From positions 1 to 64,000 of the forward strand of contig JAHIQD010000002.1 of NCBI GenBank assembly GCA_018902795.1: a stretch of 64,000 bases of DNA, read 5' to 3'. Source of the stretch: Bacteroidota bacterium. GTDB taxonomy: Bacteria; Bacteroidota; Bacteroidia; Flavobacteriales; Weeksellaceae. The translations under genes and the position numbers were made by a program. Of the stretch, positions 43,779-52,820 are shown one piece after another. Position 1 is the stretch's first letter. Every line of letters begins with the position of its first letter. The notes beneath the pieces are model-generated. The model was not told the origin of the DNA and searched no databases. It saw nothing but the letters and a program-made list of their open reading frames with translations.

Positions 43779-44168
43779 TTAAGAATTCATAATGGCATTC
43801 TGAATTTCCCGGTATTCGTCCTCAGAAAATTTCAGCCGTTCATTTCTGAAATTCATGTCTTCCATTTTATTAATCGGAATGAGATGAATATGAGCATGAG
43901 GCACTTCTAAACCTACTACCGCAACAGCAATTCTTTGAGAAGGATACGTTTTTTTGAGTTTTTGCGCCACACTTTGGGCAAAACTCCATAAATTTTTAAA
44001 GTCTTCGTTTTCTAAATCGAAAATAAGATCGGTTTCCTTTTTAGGAACTACTAATGTGTGACCTTTTACTAAAGGCATTGCATCCAAAAAAGCCAGATGA
44101 TGATCATCTTCTGCAATTTTGTAGGATGGAATTTCGCCTGCAATGATTTTGGTAAATATAGAACTCAT
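43779..44168 (-). CDS. HIT-family nucleotide hydrolase
   Basis: This 129-aa protein carries the histidine triad HAHIHLIP near residue 95 and the family's N-terminal IFTKIIAGEIPSYKI. It likely cleaves adenosine phosphoramidates or related nucleotides (HinT-like). It stands between clpX and greA on the minus strand with its own terminator. Confidence 0.93.
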   Translation of the reverse strand: MSSIFTKIIAGEIPSYKIAEDDHHLAFLDAMPLVKGHTLVVPKKETDLIFDLENEDFKNLWSFAQSVAQKLKKTYPSQRIAVAVVGLEVPHAHIHLIPINKMEDMNFRNERLKFSEDEYREIQNAIMNS

Positions 44169-44307
44169 GACGGTACATTTGAAGTTTTTGCTGATATCAA
44201 ATGAATATTGATATTTTTTTTAACGAAGCAAATTTACGGTTTAATTAAAAAATTAGATGTTAAAAAAAATGTAAATCTTTACCGAAAATCAGCAATCAGC
44301 AAACAGA

Positions 44308-44778
44308 CTACAAAGTAATCTCCAGCACTTCGAATGAAAGCTGGTTACCGTTCGGTAAAACAATCTCGGCAGTTTCTCCCACTATTTTTCCTAACAGACC
44401 TTTTGCGATCGGAGTATTGATGGATATTTTTCCCTGTTTTAAATCGCTTTCGTTATCAGGAACCAAAGTGAATTTCTGTTCGCCTTTTGTTGCGTTATTT
44501 TTCAGTCTAACTGTTGTTAAAATCGAAACTTTTGAAGTATCAAGCTGGGTTTCATCAATTACTTTGGAATTAATGATGATATCTTTCAGTTTTGATATTT
44601 TCATTTCCAGCATTCCCTGAGCTTCTTTCGCAGCATCATATTCTGCATTTTCGGAAAGGTCGCCTTTATCTCTTGCTTCAGCAATTTGCTGGGTAATTTT
44701 CGGTCTTTCGATGGTTTCCAGTTGTTCCAGTTCAACTTTCATTTTATCCAAACCATCTTTGGTAACATAACTTGCCAT
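44308..44778 (-). CDS. greA: Transcription elongation factor GreA
   Basis: This 156-aa factor rescues stalled RNA polymerase by stimulating RNA cleavage. The N-terminal coiled coil carries the acidic tip (DKGDLSENAEYDAAKEAQ) and the C-terminal globular domain ends SPIAKGLLG-type (here NTPIAKGLLGKIVGE). Length matches the family. Confidence 0.97.
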   Translation of the reverse strand: MASYVTKDGLDKMKVELEQLETIERPKITQQIAEARDKGDLSENAEYDAAKEAQGMLEMKISKLKDIIINSKVIDETQLDTSKVSILTTVRLKNNATKGEQKFTLVPDNESDLKQGKISINTPIAKGLLGKIVGETAEIVLPNGNQLSFEVLEITL

Positions 44779-44880
44779 AATTTCTTTTAATTTGCGTTAG
44801 TATAAAAAAATAATCCGACATTTGCCGGACAATGATTTCTGTTTGTATTCGTTTTACAAATATATAAATTTTATTTTTAA

Positions 44881-45330
44881 ATGAAAAGAAAGATTTCAAT
44901 AATATTTTCATCAATACTGCTCATTTTCAGCGCGTTAAATATAAGCTCGTGCCAAACCCGCGAAGAAACGGTAAGCTGTTTTCCGAACGTTCCTATTAAT
45001 GTCAGCTTAAATCTGAACCTTCCTGCTTATTACAATCTTCAGAACGTTAACGGATGGATTTACGTAAACCAACAGGAATCCGGAACCCGCGGGTTAATCG
45101 TGGTAAGAACGACAAACGGGTTTAAAGTCTACGACCGTAATGCACCGCATATCTGTCCGGACGCCAACACTACTTTAAGTGTTGAAAACAATATTAAAAT
45201 CATTTGTCCCAAAGACGGCGCCGAATGGATTCTGATCACCGGTGAGCCTACCAAAGTTGCACAGATTCCGCCTAAAACTTACCGCTATAATTACGATTCA
45301 AGCACTGGAACGCTTTCCATATTTGAATAA
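44881..45330 (+). CDS. Lipoprotein with Rieske-like fold lacking cluster ligands
   Basis: This 149-aa lipoprotein (signal ends ISSCQTREE) has the look of a Rieske fold: DRNAPHICPD in the position of the first cluster loop and CPKDGAEWILITGEP in the position of the second. The expected Cys-x-His pairs are broken: the first loop reads His-Ile-Cys, and the second has Asp where His is needed. A [2Fe-2S] cluster is thus unlikely, and the function is unknown. It sits alone between greA (divergent) and dtd (same strand). Confidence 0.6.
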   Translation: MKRKISIIFSSILLIFSALNISSCQTREETVSCFPNVPINVSLNLNLPAYYNLQNVNGWIYVNQQESGTRGLIVVRTTNGFKVYDRNAPHICPDANTTLSVENNIKIICPKDGAEWILITGEPTKVAQIPPKTYRYNYDSSTGTLSIFE

Positions 45331-45373
45331 TTTTCTACTCATTTTTTCAAAAACTTATATTCATTAAATCTTT

Positions 45374-45823
45374 ATGAAAGCTGTTATACAAAGAGTTTCG
45401 CACGCTGATGTAAAAGTGGAAGGCAAAACGGAAGGCGCAATTTCAAACGGACTGCTGCTTTTAATCGGCATCGATGAAGAAGATGAAACTACCGATGCCG
45501 ACTGGCTTGTTCAGAAAATCCTTAATCTTAGAATTTTTGGTGATCATGAAGGAAAACTGAATCTTTCTGTACTGGATATTTCGGGTGAAATTCTTTGCAT
45601 CAGCCAGTTCACCTTGATTGCTGATTACAAAAAAGGAAACCGTCCTTCTTTCATTAAAGCCGCAAAACCTGACAAAGCTGTTCCTTTATTCGAATATTTT
45701 AAAACCGCTGTTTCCAAATCAGGTCTGAAAACCGAATCCGGTATTTTCGGGGCGGACATGAAGGTTTCTCTGCTGAACGACGGTCCCGTAACCATTGTGA
45801 TGGATTCGAAAACGAAAATGTAA
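45374..45823 (+). CDS. dtd: D-aminoacyl-tRNA deacylase
   Basis: This 149-aa enzyme removes D-amino acids from tRNAs. The start MKAVIQRVSHADVKVEG, the active-site motif SQFTLIADYKKG and the cross-subunit GPVTIVMDS are family signatures. Length is right for bacterial DTD. Confidence 0.96.
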   Translation: MKAVIQRVSHADVKVEGKTEGAISNGLLLLIGIDEEDETTDADWLVQKILNLRIFGDHEGKLNLSVLDISGEILCISQFTLIADYKKGNRPSFIKAAKPDKAVPLFEYFKTAVSKSGLKTESGIFGADMKVSLLNDGPVTIVMDSKTKM

Positions 45824-45928
45824 CAGATAATTTTCTGCCGTCTCTTTTTTTCAATTTTCTTTCCGCGCAGAAAAAGCATTAAGTTTTTAAATTTTTATAT
45901 AAATTTGAATAATACGACTGTATTATTT

Positions 45929-46435
45929 ATGAAAAACTCCATCCTTATCATTTCAGCGATCCTGCTTTCTTCCTGTTCAAAACAGGAAAACCAATCTGTC
46001 AGTACAAAATCGGACAGCACGAAAATTATCGAGTCCATTAATGTCGCAAGAACTAAGATCAATGACAGCATCCGGCTGAAAAACAACCGGAATATTTTCA
46101 GAGATCTTAGCGGAAACCATCAGCTGACATTCACTTCAGACGAAAACGGCTCTATCAAAGGAAATGTAAAATTTGAAAATACAGGAAGAGATTCTTACAC
46201 CATTTCCGGAAGCGGGAATTCAGGAAAAAACACGGTTAGTATTGAAGGAAATATTCAGCGTGTTTCGGAAAAGCATTTGAATTTTGAAGGGAAAATCGTG
46301 CAGAACATTAACGGAAACACCTATACAAGAACTAAAAAAACAACTTTTCTGGATGAAGGTAAAGGAAAATTCTGGCGCCTGCAGGACAAAATAAACGGCT
46401 CCGGATTTGTAGATTATATTGACATCTGGTTTTAG
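45929..46435 (+). CDS. Lipoprotein of unknown function
   Basis: I do not recognise this 168-aa protein. It has a lipoprotein signal (ILLSSCSKQE), a Ser/Thr-rich linker, and a beta-rich C-terminal half (GNHQLTFTSDENGSIKGNVKF then YTISGSGNSGKN). It is likely on the periplasmic side of the outer or inner membrane. I use the ATG at 45929, which begins the signal peptide. The following hydrolase gene is 30 bp away. Confidence 0.75.
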   Translation: MKNSILIISAILLSSCSKQENQSVSTKSDSTKIIESINVARTKINDSIRLKNNRNIFRDLSGNHQLTFTSDENGSIKGNVKFENTGRDSYTISGSGNSGKNTVSIEGNIQRVSEKHLNFEGKIVQNINGNTYTRTKKTTFLDEGKGKFWRLQDKINGSGFVDYIDIWF

Positions 46436-46465
46436 ACCAAGGTTAACACTGAAAAATTAAAACTT

Positions 46466-47248
46466 ATGCTGAATTACGAAACGTCCGGAAAAGGAAAAGA
46501 AAATCTTGTATTGCTTCACGGTTTTATGGAAAATCTGATGATTTGGGAAGATCTGGAAAAGCATCTTTCCCAGGATTTCACTTTAATTAAAATCGATTTA
46601 CCCGGACACGGTCTGTCGAAAATTTATGGCGAAACCCACACCATGGAACGGATGGCAGAAGAAGTAAGAAAAGTGACAGATAAGCTCAATCTTGGAAAAT
46701 TCCATCTGCTCGGTCATTCGATGGGAGGTTACGCGTCACTGGCTTTTGCTGAAAAATTTCCGGAAGTGCTTAAAAGCTTTACCCTGTTTTTTTCGTCTTA
46801 TTTGGCTGATGACGAAGAGAAAAAAGAGCAGCGCAGAAAAAGTTTCAGAATCATTAGGGAAGCTTATCCCAATTATGTAAAGGCAGGAATTCCGAATCTG
46901 TTTAATGAAAACGAAAAAGATATTCTGGAAGGAAAAATAGAACTCGCCAAAGAAATTGCCCTTTCCACAAAAACCGAAGGAGTTTTAGCGGCGGTAAAAG
47001 GAATGATTGAAAGAACCGATAAAACATCGGTGATGCAAAGTTTTGAAGGTAAAATTGTAGTGATTGGGGGAAAACATGATAATGCCGTGAAAACCGATGT
47101 GATGTTGAAAAACCTTCCGGACAAAACCAATATCAAATCTTATCTTTTAGATTGCGGACATAACGGACACTGGGAAAAACCTGCGGTGTGTGCAGCAATT
47201 ATCAATACGGAATTATTGCATAATTTACCGAAAAATCTGGTGTTTTAA
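46466..47248 (+). CDS. Alpha/beta hydrolase
   Basis: This 260-aa esterase-like enzyme shows the oxyanion motif LLHGFMENLMIWEDL, the nucleophile elbow GHSMGGYASL (Ser near 88) and the catalytic His in DCGHNGHWEKP. The acid is probably Asp in GKHDNAV. The substrate is unknown. The small DUF1304 gene follows 52 bp later. Confidence 0.9.
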   Translation: MLNYETSGKGKENLVLLHGFMENLMIWEDLEKHLSQDFTLIKIDLPGHGLSKIYGETHTMERMAEEVRKVTDKLNLGKFHLLGHSMGGYASLAFAEKFPEVLKSFTLFFSSYLADDEEKKEQRRKSFRIIREAYPNYVKAGIPNLFNENEKDILEGKIELAKEIALSTKTEGVLAAVKGMIERTDKTSVMQSFEGKIVVIGGKHDNAVKTDVMLKNLPDKTNIKSYLLDCGHNGHWEKPAVCAAIINTELLHNLPKNLVF

Positions 47249-47300
47249 CAACTGTTTACAAATTGAATTCTACAAAGGCAAATTCCAACAATAATAAACC

Positions 47301-47666
47301 ATGGAAATATTATCAAAAATTTTAATCGCACTGGTCGCAATTGAACATCTTTACATTTTGTATATGGAAATGTTTGCATGGGAAACTTTGGGCAAAAAAT
47401 CGTTCAAAGGCGCATTGAAAGACGAACTTTTCCAACCAACGAAAGGTTTAGCCGCAAACCAGGGTTTATACAACGGCTTTCTTTCGGCCGGACTCCTCTG
47501 GTCTTTGCTGATTTCTGATGAAATCTGGTCTAAAAACGTAGCTTTATTTTTTCTCGGATGTGTTATTGTTGCCGGAATTTTCGGAGCCTTTTCAGCATCG
47601 AAAAAAATATTTTTTGTTCAGGCTTTGCCAGCGATTTTGGCTTTGATAGTTTTGCTGTTGAAGTAA
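47301..47666 (+). CDS. DUF1304 membrane protein
   Basis: This 121-aa protein has about four membrane helices and the family pattern IEHLYILYMEMFAWET, then LAANQGLYNGFLSAGL. No function is established for DUF1304. It may be co-transcribed with the hydrolase. Confidence 0.85.
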   Translation: MEILSKILIALVAIEHLYILYMEMFAWETLGKKSFKGALKDELFQPTKGLAANQGLYNGFLSAGLLWSLLISDEIWSKNVALFFLGCVIVAGIFGAFSASKKIFFVQALPAILALIVLLLK

Positions 47667-47712
47667 TCTAAAAGAAAAAACTTTCTTTTAATTTCTCAAT
47701 TATTACAATAAT

Positions 47713-47743
47713 AAAAAAAGACTGTCAGTTTCCTGACAGTCTT
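47713..47743 (-). terminator. Terminator after the 47771 gene
   Basis: AAGACTGTCAG-TTTC-CTGACAGTCTT is an 11-bp perfect stem with a T run on the minus strand. It lies downstream of the T9SS gene and may also serve the convergent DUF1304 gene. Confidence 0.9.
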
Positions 47744-47770
47744 CATAATTATTCAAAAGAATTTTCCTGT

Positions 47771-49360
47771 TTATTCTTTAATTACTTTGAAAGATTTTTC
47801 AGAGCTAGAAGTTTTAACAGTTACTACATAGACACCTGATTTCAAATCATTAACATTGATGTTTTTCACATCTTTGGAAACTTCTTTCACTAATTTTCCG
47901 TCTACGGAATAGAATGAAACTGAAGTAATCTTAGCATCTGCCGATGCAATGTTTAATACATCTTGTACCGGGTTAGGATAAACTGATAACTGAGATTTGG
48001 TATTATCTGAAACTGCCAATTGCGGCTCAATAACTTTAATCGTATAATCTTCAGCCTGTCCATAACCGGTAGTTAAACCAGCTGCAAGTGTACCTTGCGA
48101 GTAACAAGGGTTTGGATATGCTGTTCCACTGTAATTCTTCTTGATTCTCATTCTTGTGTTTCCTAAAAGTGCATCTGCAGGCACAACAATGTTTCCAACC
48201 GCAGTTTTACCGTCTACTCCAGTAGAATTTGCAATAGTAAGTGCAGTAGTACCGAAATAAGTTTCGCCAGCATCTAAGAAATCACCATCCTGATTCCAGT
48301 CAATAAAAACAATAAATCTATTGGTGAAACTACCACCTGTAAACCCTTGAAGTGTCAGTGGATAAGTTTTACCCTGCTCCAATGTAGCTACTTTATCGAC
48401 AAACGACTCGTGTGGCGGAGTTGTAGTTGCAGCTGAAGACGTATTTGTCATATCAGAAATCTGAACAGAAGTCATTGGTTCAACACCGTTAGAGAACATT
48501 AAGTTTCCGGAGCAATACGGTGCAAAAGGATTCACAGCAGTAGTAAAACTTGATTCCCCACAGGTAGTAGCAGACCCCGCATCATTTACAGCTACTACTT
48601 TCCAATAATACTGTGTGCTGAACGCTAAATTCGTCACTGCAGCAGAAGTAACAGAAGGCGCGAAACTGTTAAGTTTAGTTGTAGGATTAGGAGTTGTTCC
48701 GTAATATACTTCATAATACTTTACAGCACCTCCGGTTGAAGGAGCAGCCCAAGTCAGTGTTGCTGAAGTATAAGAAACTCCGGTCGCTCCGTTCGCTGGA
48801 GCTGAAAGAGTTGCACATCCCGGAACTGCTAAACCTACAGGCGCGGTATCACTAACAATATCATCAAAAAGCAGTCTGAACATATCAGCAGACGTGGCAT
48901 GAAAACCTACATAAATAGTTTGTCCAACATACGCACTTAAATCCAGCACTTTATATGACCAGGAACTCGGAGCCGGTGCTGATGGGGTAACAACAGTAGC
49001 TGCAGCAAAGGCCGGTGCTGTGTTTGCAGTTGCTATTCTTACGTCATAATTTTCAACAAACAATGGATCCTGATTTTTAACAAAATAGGTCAGTCTGTCA
49101 TTCACACCAGCAGTTACGGTAATTGCAGGGGTCACCAGATAGTCGTCATGCGCAGTGGCGTCATAATTAATTTGAGCTGCGTTAGGTTGGGAGAAAGCTG
49201 AGCCTGGAGCACCCGGACCAAAAATAAATGTGCTGGTACCGCCTCCATTGAGAACCGTCCAACCTGCCGGCGTGGTGGTGCCGGAATCGAAATTCTGAGA
49301 AAACTGTGCACTTGCAATAAAAGGTAATGCAAGCAACACCGAAAATAGTGTTTTTTTCAT
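47771..49360 (-). CDS. Secreted protein with jelly-roll, Fn3 and GEVED domains and T9SS tail
   Basis: This 529-aa protein has a signal peptide (LLALPFIASAQ), a choice-of-anchor jelly-roll domain (about 20-175; FSQNFDSGTTTPAGW), a fibronectin type III domain (about 180-275; GATGVSYTSATLTWAAP), a GEVED domain (about 340-430; FIDWNQDGDFLDAGETYFG) and a type A sorting tail (about 455-529; LSVYPNPVQDVLNI, ending SFKVIKE). It is a typical T9SS surface or secreted protein, perhaps an adhesin or binding module; no catalytic domain is seen. Confidence 0.92.
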   Translation of the reverse strand: MKKTLFSVLLALPFIASAQFSQNFDSGTTTPAGWTVLNGGGTSTFIFGPGAPGSAFSQPNAAQINYDATAHDDYLVTPAITVTAGVNDRLTYFVKNQDPLFVENYDVRIATANTAPAFAAATVVTPSAPAPSSWSYKVLDLSAYVGQTIYVGFHATSADMFRLLFDDIVSDTAPVGLAVPGCATLSAPANGATGVSYTSATLTWAAPSTGGAVKYYEVYYGTTPNPTTKLNSFAPSVTSAAVTNLAFSTQYYWKVVAVNDAGSATTCGESSFTTAVNPFAPYCSGNLMFSNGVEPMTSVQISDMTNTSSAATTTPPHESFVDKVATLEQGKTYPLTLQGFTGGSFTNRFIVFIDWNQDGDFLDAGETYFGTTALTIANSTGVDGKTAVGNIVVPADALLGNTRMRIKKNYSGTAYPNPCYSQGTLAAGLTTGYGQAEDYTIKVIEPQLAVSDNTKSQLSVYPNPVQDVLNIASADAKITSVSFYSVDGKLVKEVSKDVKNINVNDLKSGVYVVTVKTSSSEKSFKVIKE

Positions 49361-49480
49361 AGTAAAAAATTAAAATTTGTATAAGTTAGTTCACAAATAT
49401 AAAAATATTTAAATAAAAACCCGCTTTGATACAAAGTATTTAATCAATTACAATAAAACATGACATATCGATAATTGGAA

Positions 49481-50488
49481 TTAGAACTCTTCCGCTTCGA
49501 TTTTTTCTTTGAAATCTTCAATCGTCTCTTCAATGGTTTTCATATATTTTCCGCCTGCTGCGTTGATGTGACCGCCTCCGTAGAAATATTTCCGTGAAAA
49601 CTGGTTAACGTCTACATCTTCTTTGGAACGGAATGAGATTTTAATGAAATCTTCATACAGATCTTCCATAAAAAATGCAGAAACCTGTGTTCCCATAATG
49701 CTTAAACCATAATTTACAAAACCTTCAGTATCTCCTTTCTGAAAACCGAATTCTTTCAGTTCGTCCCGTTTTAGCCATAGAATGGCTACTTTTCCGTCTT
49801 TCACCACTTCTATTCTTCCTAAAATCAAAGCTAGGAGATGAAGCCGGGAAACGGTATTTGTATCCCACGTATTGGACGTAATCATCGCAGGATCGGCACC
49901 TTTCTCAATTAAATCAGCAATAATTCTGTGAGTGGTTGCACTGGTTGATCTGAAACGGAAACCGCCTGTATCAGTCATAATTCCGGTATAAAGACATTCT
50001 GCAATTTCGAGGTTTACTTTGTCCTCCTCATTCAGTTCCTGAATAAAATGATAAACCATCTGGGAAGTCGCAGGAATGGTGACATCAGAATACACATAAT
50101 CGAAATTATCCGGTTGCTGATGGTGATCAATCAATATTTTTTTTGCTCTGGCTTTTTCAATCCACGGTCCTACTAAATTGCCGCTTCGGTGCGATGCATT
50201 GAAATCAAGAATGAAAATAACATCAGCGTTATAGATAGCCTCACCCGCCTGTTTTCTCTTATAATCTGCAATGATTATCTTCTTTGATTCCGGCATCCAT
50301 TTGAGGAATTTCGGAAAATCGTTCGGCACAATTACATCAGCTTCCAACCCTTTCTGTCTGAGAAAATGTTTCAGTCCTAAACTTGAACCTATCGCGTCTC
50401 CGTCGGGGTTATAGTGGGTGATGATGACGATTTTATTTTGGGGAGTCAAGAGTTTTTGGATCTCTGAAATTTCTGATGCGGTAAACAT
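49481..50488 (-). CDS. DHH phosphoesterase, NrnA-like
   Basis: This 335-aa phosphoesterase has HYNPDGDAIGSSLGL, FILDFNASHR, the DHH motif in LIDHHQQPDNF, and the DHHA1 signature GGGHINAAGG near the C-terminus. NrnA-type enzymes degrade nanoRNA and pAp. I use the ATG at 50488; another in-frame ATG at 50500 is possible, and an earlier start at 50578 adds unrelated residues. Confidence 0.9.
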   Translation of the reverse strand: MFTASEISEIQKLLTPQNKIVIITHYNPDGDAIGSSLGLKHFLRQKGLEADVIVPNDFPKFLKWMPESKKIIIADYKRKQAGEAIYNADVIFILDFNASHRSGNLVGPWIEKARAKKILIDHHQQPDNFDYVYSDVTIPATSQMVYHFIQELNEEDKVNLEIAECLYTGIMTDTGGFRFRSTSATTHRIIADLIEKGADPAMITSNTWDTNTVSRLHLLALILGRIEVVKDGKVAILWLKRDELKEFGFQKGDTEGFVNYGLSIMGTQVSAFFMEDLYEDFIKISFRSKEDVDVNQFSRKYFYGGGHINAAGGKYMKTIEETIEDFKEKIEAEEF

Positions 50489-50618
50489 ATTTCTTATCAT
50501 ATTTTGAATGGCAAATATATGTTTTTTTGTTCTTAGAGGCCGAAACCCCCACGTCTTTAAAATAGAAACTGCAGGCAAAGACCGGTGATGTTATTTTTTA
50601 ATAATATTTGCAATAATA

Positions 50619-50649
50619 TTTGCAGAAAATAAAAACTTTCCTATCTTTG
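50619..50649 (+). promoter_or_regulatory. Promoter of rpmH
   Basis: TTTG (50619-50622), 19 nt, and TATCTTTG (50642-50649) match the Bacteroidetes TTTG-N19-TAnnTTTG promoter exactly. Two tandem copies of AATAATATTTGC precede it. Confidence 0.85.
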
Positions 50650-50693
50650 CAGTCTGAAAAATAAGATATAGTTTTTACTAAAAAATATAAGCA

Positions 50694-50852
50694 ATGAGCA
50701 AGAGAACATTCCAACCGTCAGAGAGAAAAAAAAGAAACAAACATGGTTTCAGAGAAAGAATGTCAACCCCAAACGGCAGAAGAGTTTTGGCGGCTAGAAG
50801 AGCGAAAGGCAGAAAGAGTTTAAGTATTAGCTCGGCAAGAGCTAAGAGATAA
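50694..50852 (+). CDS. rpmH: 50S ribosomal protein L34
   Basis: This 52-aa protein reads MSKRTFQPSERKKRNKHGF and ends with a basic tail (RRAKGRKSLSISSARAKR). It matches L34 throughout, including FQPS and KHGFRERM. Translation runs from the ATG at 50694 to TAA at 50850-50852. A perfect flavobacterial promoter lies 45 bp upstream. The usual dnaA/rnpA neighbours are absent. Confidence 0.96.
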   Translation: MSKRTFQPSERKKRNKHGFRERMSTPNGRRVLAARRAKGRKSLSISSARAKR

Positions 50853-51029
50853 TCTCAGAAATTATCATATACAAATATGCTTGGAAATAAGATTTTCAGG
50901 CATTTTTTGTTGTTAAAATTTGCCAAAATTTAGCTAAAAAAGAAAGTTTTCTTTACTTTTGGATTGATAACAAATTCTATTATTAGTGTTCCGGTTTTTA
51001 TCGGAATATTTATTAACAATCATACCAAT

Positions 51030-51740
51030 ATGCCACATTCATCACACGAAGGCCAGGATGTAATCCATCTGAAAAACGCCAAAATTGCTCAGAAAAATTT
51101 CACTGTGCTTAATGATGTAAATCTCCATATTAAAAAGGGACGGTTCTGCTACCTCATCGGAAAAACGGGTTCTGGAAAAAGTTCTTTATTAAAGACACTT
51201 TACGGACACATCCCACTTTCGGCCGGCCAGGGAAATGTTGCCGGATTTGATCTGGAAAAACTCCGTACTTCTGATGTACCGAATCTGAGAAGAAAGCTGG
51301 GAATTGTTTTCCAGGACTTCCAGCTTCTGACCGACAGAACCGTGGAGAAAAACCTGCGTTTCGTTTTAGAAGCCACAGGCTGGAATGACAAAATTAAAAT
51401 TGATGACCGCATCAACGAGGTTTTGGGCAGTGTAGGCATGAAATCGAAAAAACACAAAATGCCTCACGAACTTTCCGGTGGTGAACAGCAACGTATCGCC
51501 ATCGCCAGAGCGCTTTTAAACCACCCAGAACTGATCTTAGCAGACGAGCCGACCGGAAACCTGGATCCGGAAACTTCGAACGAAATCATGACGCTTCTGA
51601 AACAGGTAGCTTTTGAAAATAATTCTGCGGTCGTAATGGCCACTCACGATTATCACATGATTCAGAATTTCCCGGGTGAAGCCATCCGTTGCGAAGACGG
51701 AAAAGTAACAGTTCTGAATACTGCAGAGCTTTTCGAATAA
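51030..51740 (+). CDS. ftsE: Cell-division ABC ATPase FtsE
   Basis: This 236-aa ATPase partners the membrane protein FtsX in controlling septal peptidoglycan hydrolysis. Walker A is GKTGSGKSS, the signature is LSGGEQQR, Walker B is LILADEPTGNLDP, and the H-loop is MATHDYHM. I use the ATG at 51030 (MPHSSHEG); the upstream extension to 50964 is hydrophobic and unlike FtsE. ftsX is not adjacent. Confidence 0.9.
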   Translation: MPHSSHEGQDVIHLKNAKIAQKNFTVLNDVNLHIKKGRFCYLIGKTGSGKSSLLKTLYGHIPLSAGQGNVAGFDLEKLRTSDVPNLRRKLGIVFQDFQLLTDRTVEKNLRFVLEATGWNDKIKIDDRINEVLGSVGMKSKKHKMPHELSGGEQQRIAIARALLNHPELILADEPTGNLDPETSNEIMTLLKQVAFENNSAVVMATHDYHMIQNFPGEAIRCEDGKVTVLNTAELFE

Positions 51741-51763
51741 ACCAAATGTAACATTTAAGCATA

Positions 51764-51797
51764 AAAAAACCTGTAAAAATATTTACAGGTTTTTTTA
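51764..51797. terminator. Bidirectional terminator between ftsE and accA
   Basis: AACCTGTAAA-AATA-TTTACAGGTT is a 10-bp stem flanked by an A run and a T run, serving both convergent genes. Confidence 0.92.
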
Positions 51798-51814
51798 TTT
51801 TCGAATAGTATTTT

Positions 51815-52771
51815 TTATCCTTTGAACTGTCCCATCGCGATAAATTTATCCTGTCTTTGGGTTTCGAGTTCTTTACCGGTAAATGCTGAAAACGCTTTGA
51901 TATTCTGAAGAATGGAGGCTTTCAAGTGATCATAAGCCACCTGAGGCTCATAATGTGCTCCGCCAAGTGGTTCTTCGATAATTCCATCAATAAATTTTTC
52001 TCTTAAAGCATCCTGAGGAGTCAGTTTAAGTGCGTTGGCAGCATCTTCTTTATGATCCCAGTTTCTCCAGAGAATTGAAGAACAACTTTCCGGTGCAATT
52101 ACGGTATACCAGGTATTTTCCAACATATATACTTTATTCCCAACACCAATTCCCAATGCTCCGCCACTCGCTCCTTCACCAATAATGTAAACGAAAATCG
52201 GCGTTTTAAGCATGGTCATTTCAAAAATGTTTCTGGCGATGGCTTCTCCCTGTCCGCGTTCCTCCGCTTCAAGTCCGGGATAAGCGCCGGGAGTATCGAT
52301 GAAAGAAATTACCGGAATTTTAAACTTCTCAGCCAATTTCATCAAACGCAAAGCTTTTCTGTATCCTTCAGGATTACTCATCCCAAATCTACGGTGCTGA
52401 CGTTCTTTGGTTGTTCTCCCTTTTTGGGTCCCAATGATCATCACTCTTTGTCCGTCAATGGTTGCTAAACCGCCAATCATTGCGGGATCATCGGCAAAAT
52501 TTCGGTCACCGTGTAATTCAAGAAAACTGTCTTTATCGGTAATTCCTTTAATAAAATCCAGAGTATAAGGACGATCCGGGTGACGGGAAAGCTGCACTCT
52601 CTGCCAAGGCGTTAGGTTTCCGTATATTTCTTTTTTCTTTTCTATAATTTTATCTTCAATCTGTGAGCAAGCCAGTTTCACGTCTACTCCGCTTTCTTCA
52701 CCTACTAATGAACAGGTTTGATACTGATCCATCAGTTCTTTTACAGGAAGTTCAAAATTTAAATATTCCAT
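51815..52771 (-). CDS. accA: Acetyl-CoA carboxylase carboxyltransferase subunit alpha
   Basis: This 318-aa subunit, with AccD, transfers CO2 from biotin to acetyl-CoA to start fatty acid synthesis. Family motifs are YDHLKAS near the end, GDRNFADDPAMIGGLA, DTPGAYPGLEAEERGQGEAIA and GEGASGGALGIGVGN. Length fits. It lies 49 bp after gltX on the same strand. Confidence 0.97.
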   Translation of the reverse strand: MEYLNFELPVKELMDQYQTCSLVGEESGVDVKLACSQIEDKIIEKKKEIYGNLTPWQRVQLSRHPDRPYTLDFIKGITDKDSFLELHGDRNFADDPAMIGGLATIDGQRVMIIGTQKGRTTKERQHRRFGMSNPEGYRKALRLMKLAEKFKIPVISFIDTPGAYPGLEAEERGQGEAIARNIFEMTMLKTPIFVYIIGEGASGGALGIGVGNKVYMLENTWYTVIAPESCSSILWRNWDHKEDAANALKLTPQDALREKFIDGIIEEPLGGAHYEPQVAYDHLKASILQNIKAFSAFTGKELETQRQDKFIAMGQFKG

Positions 52772-52820
52772 TTCTTTAGTTAAGAATTAATCTTTCAAAT
52801 TTAGGGAAAATAATAGAAAA

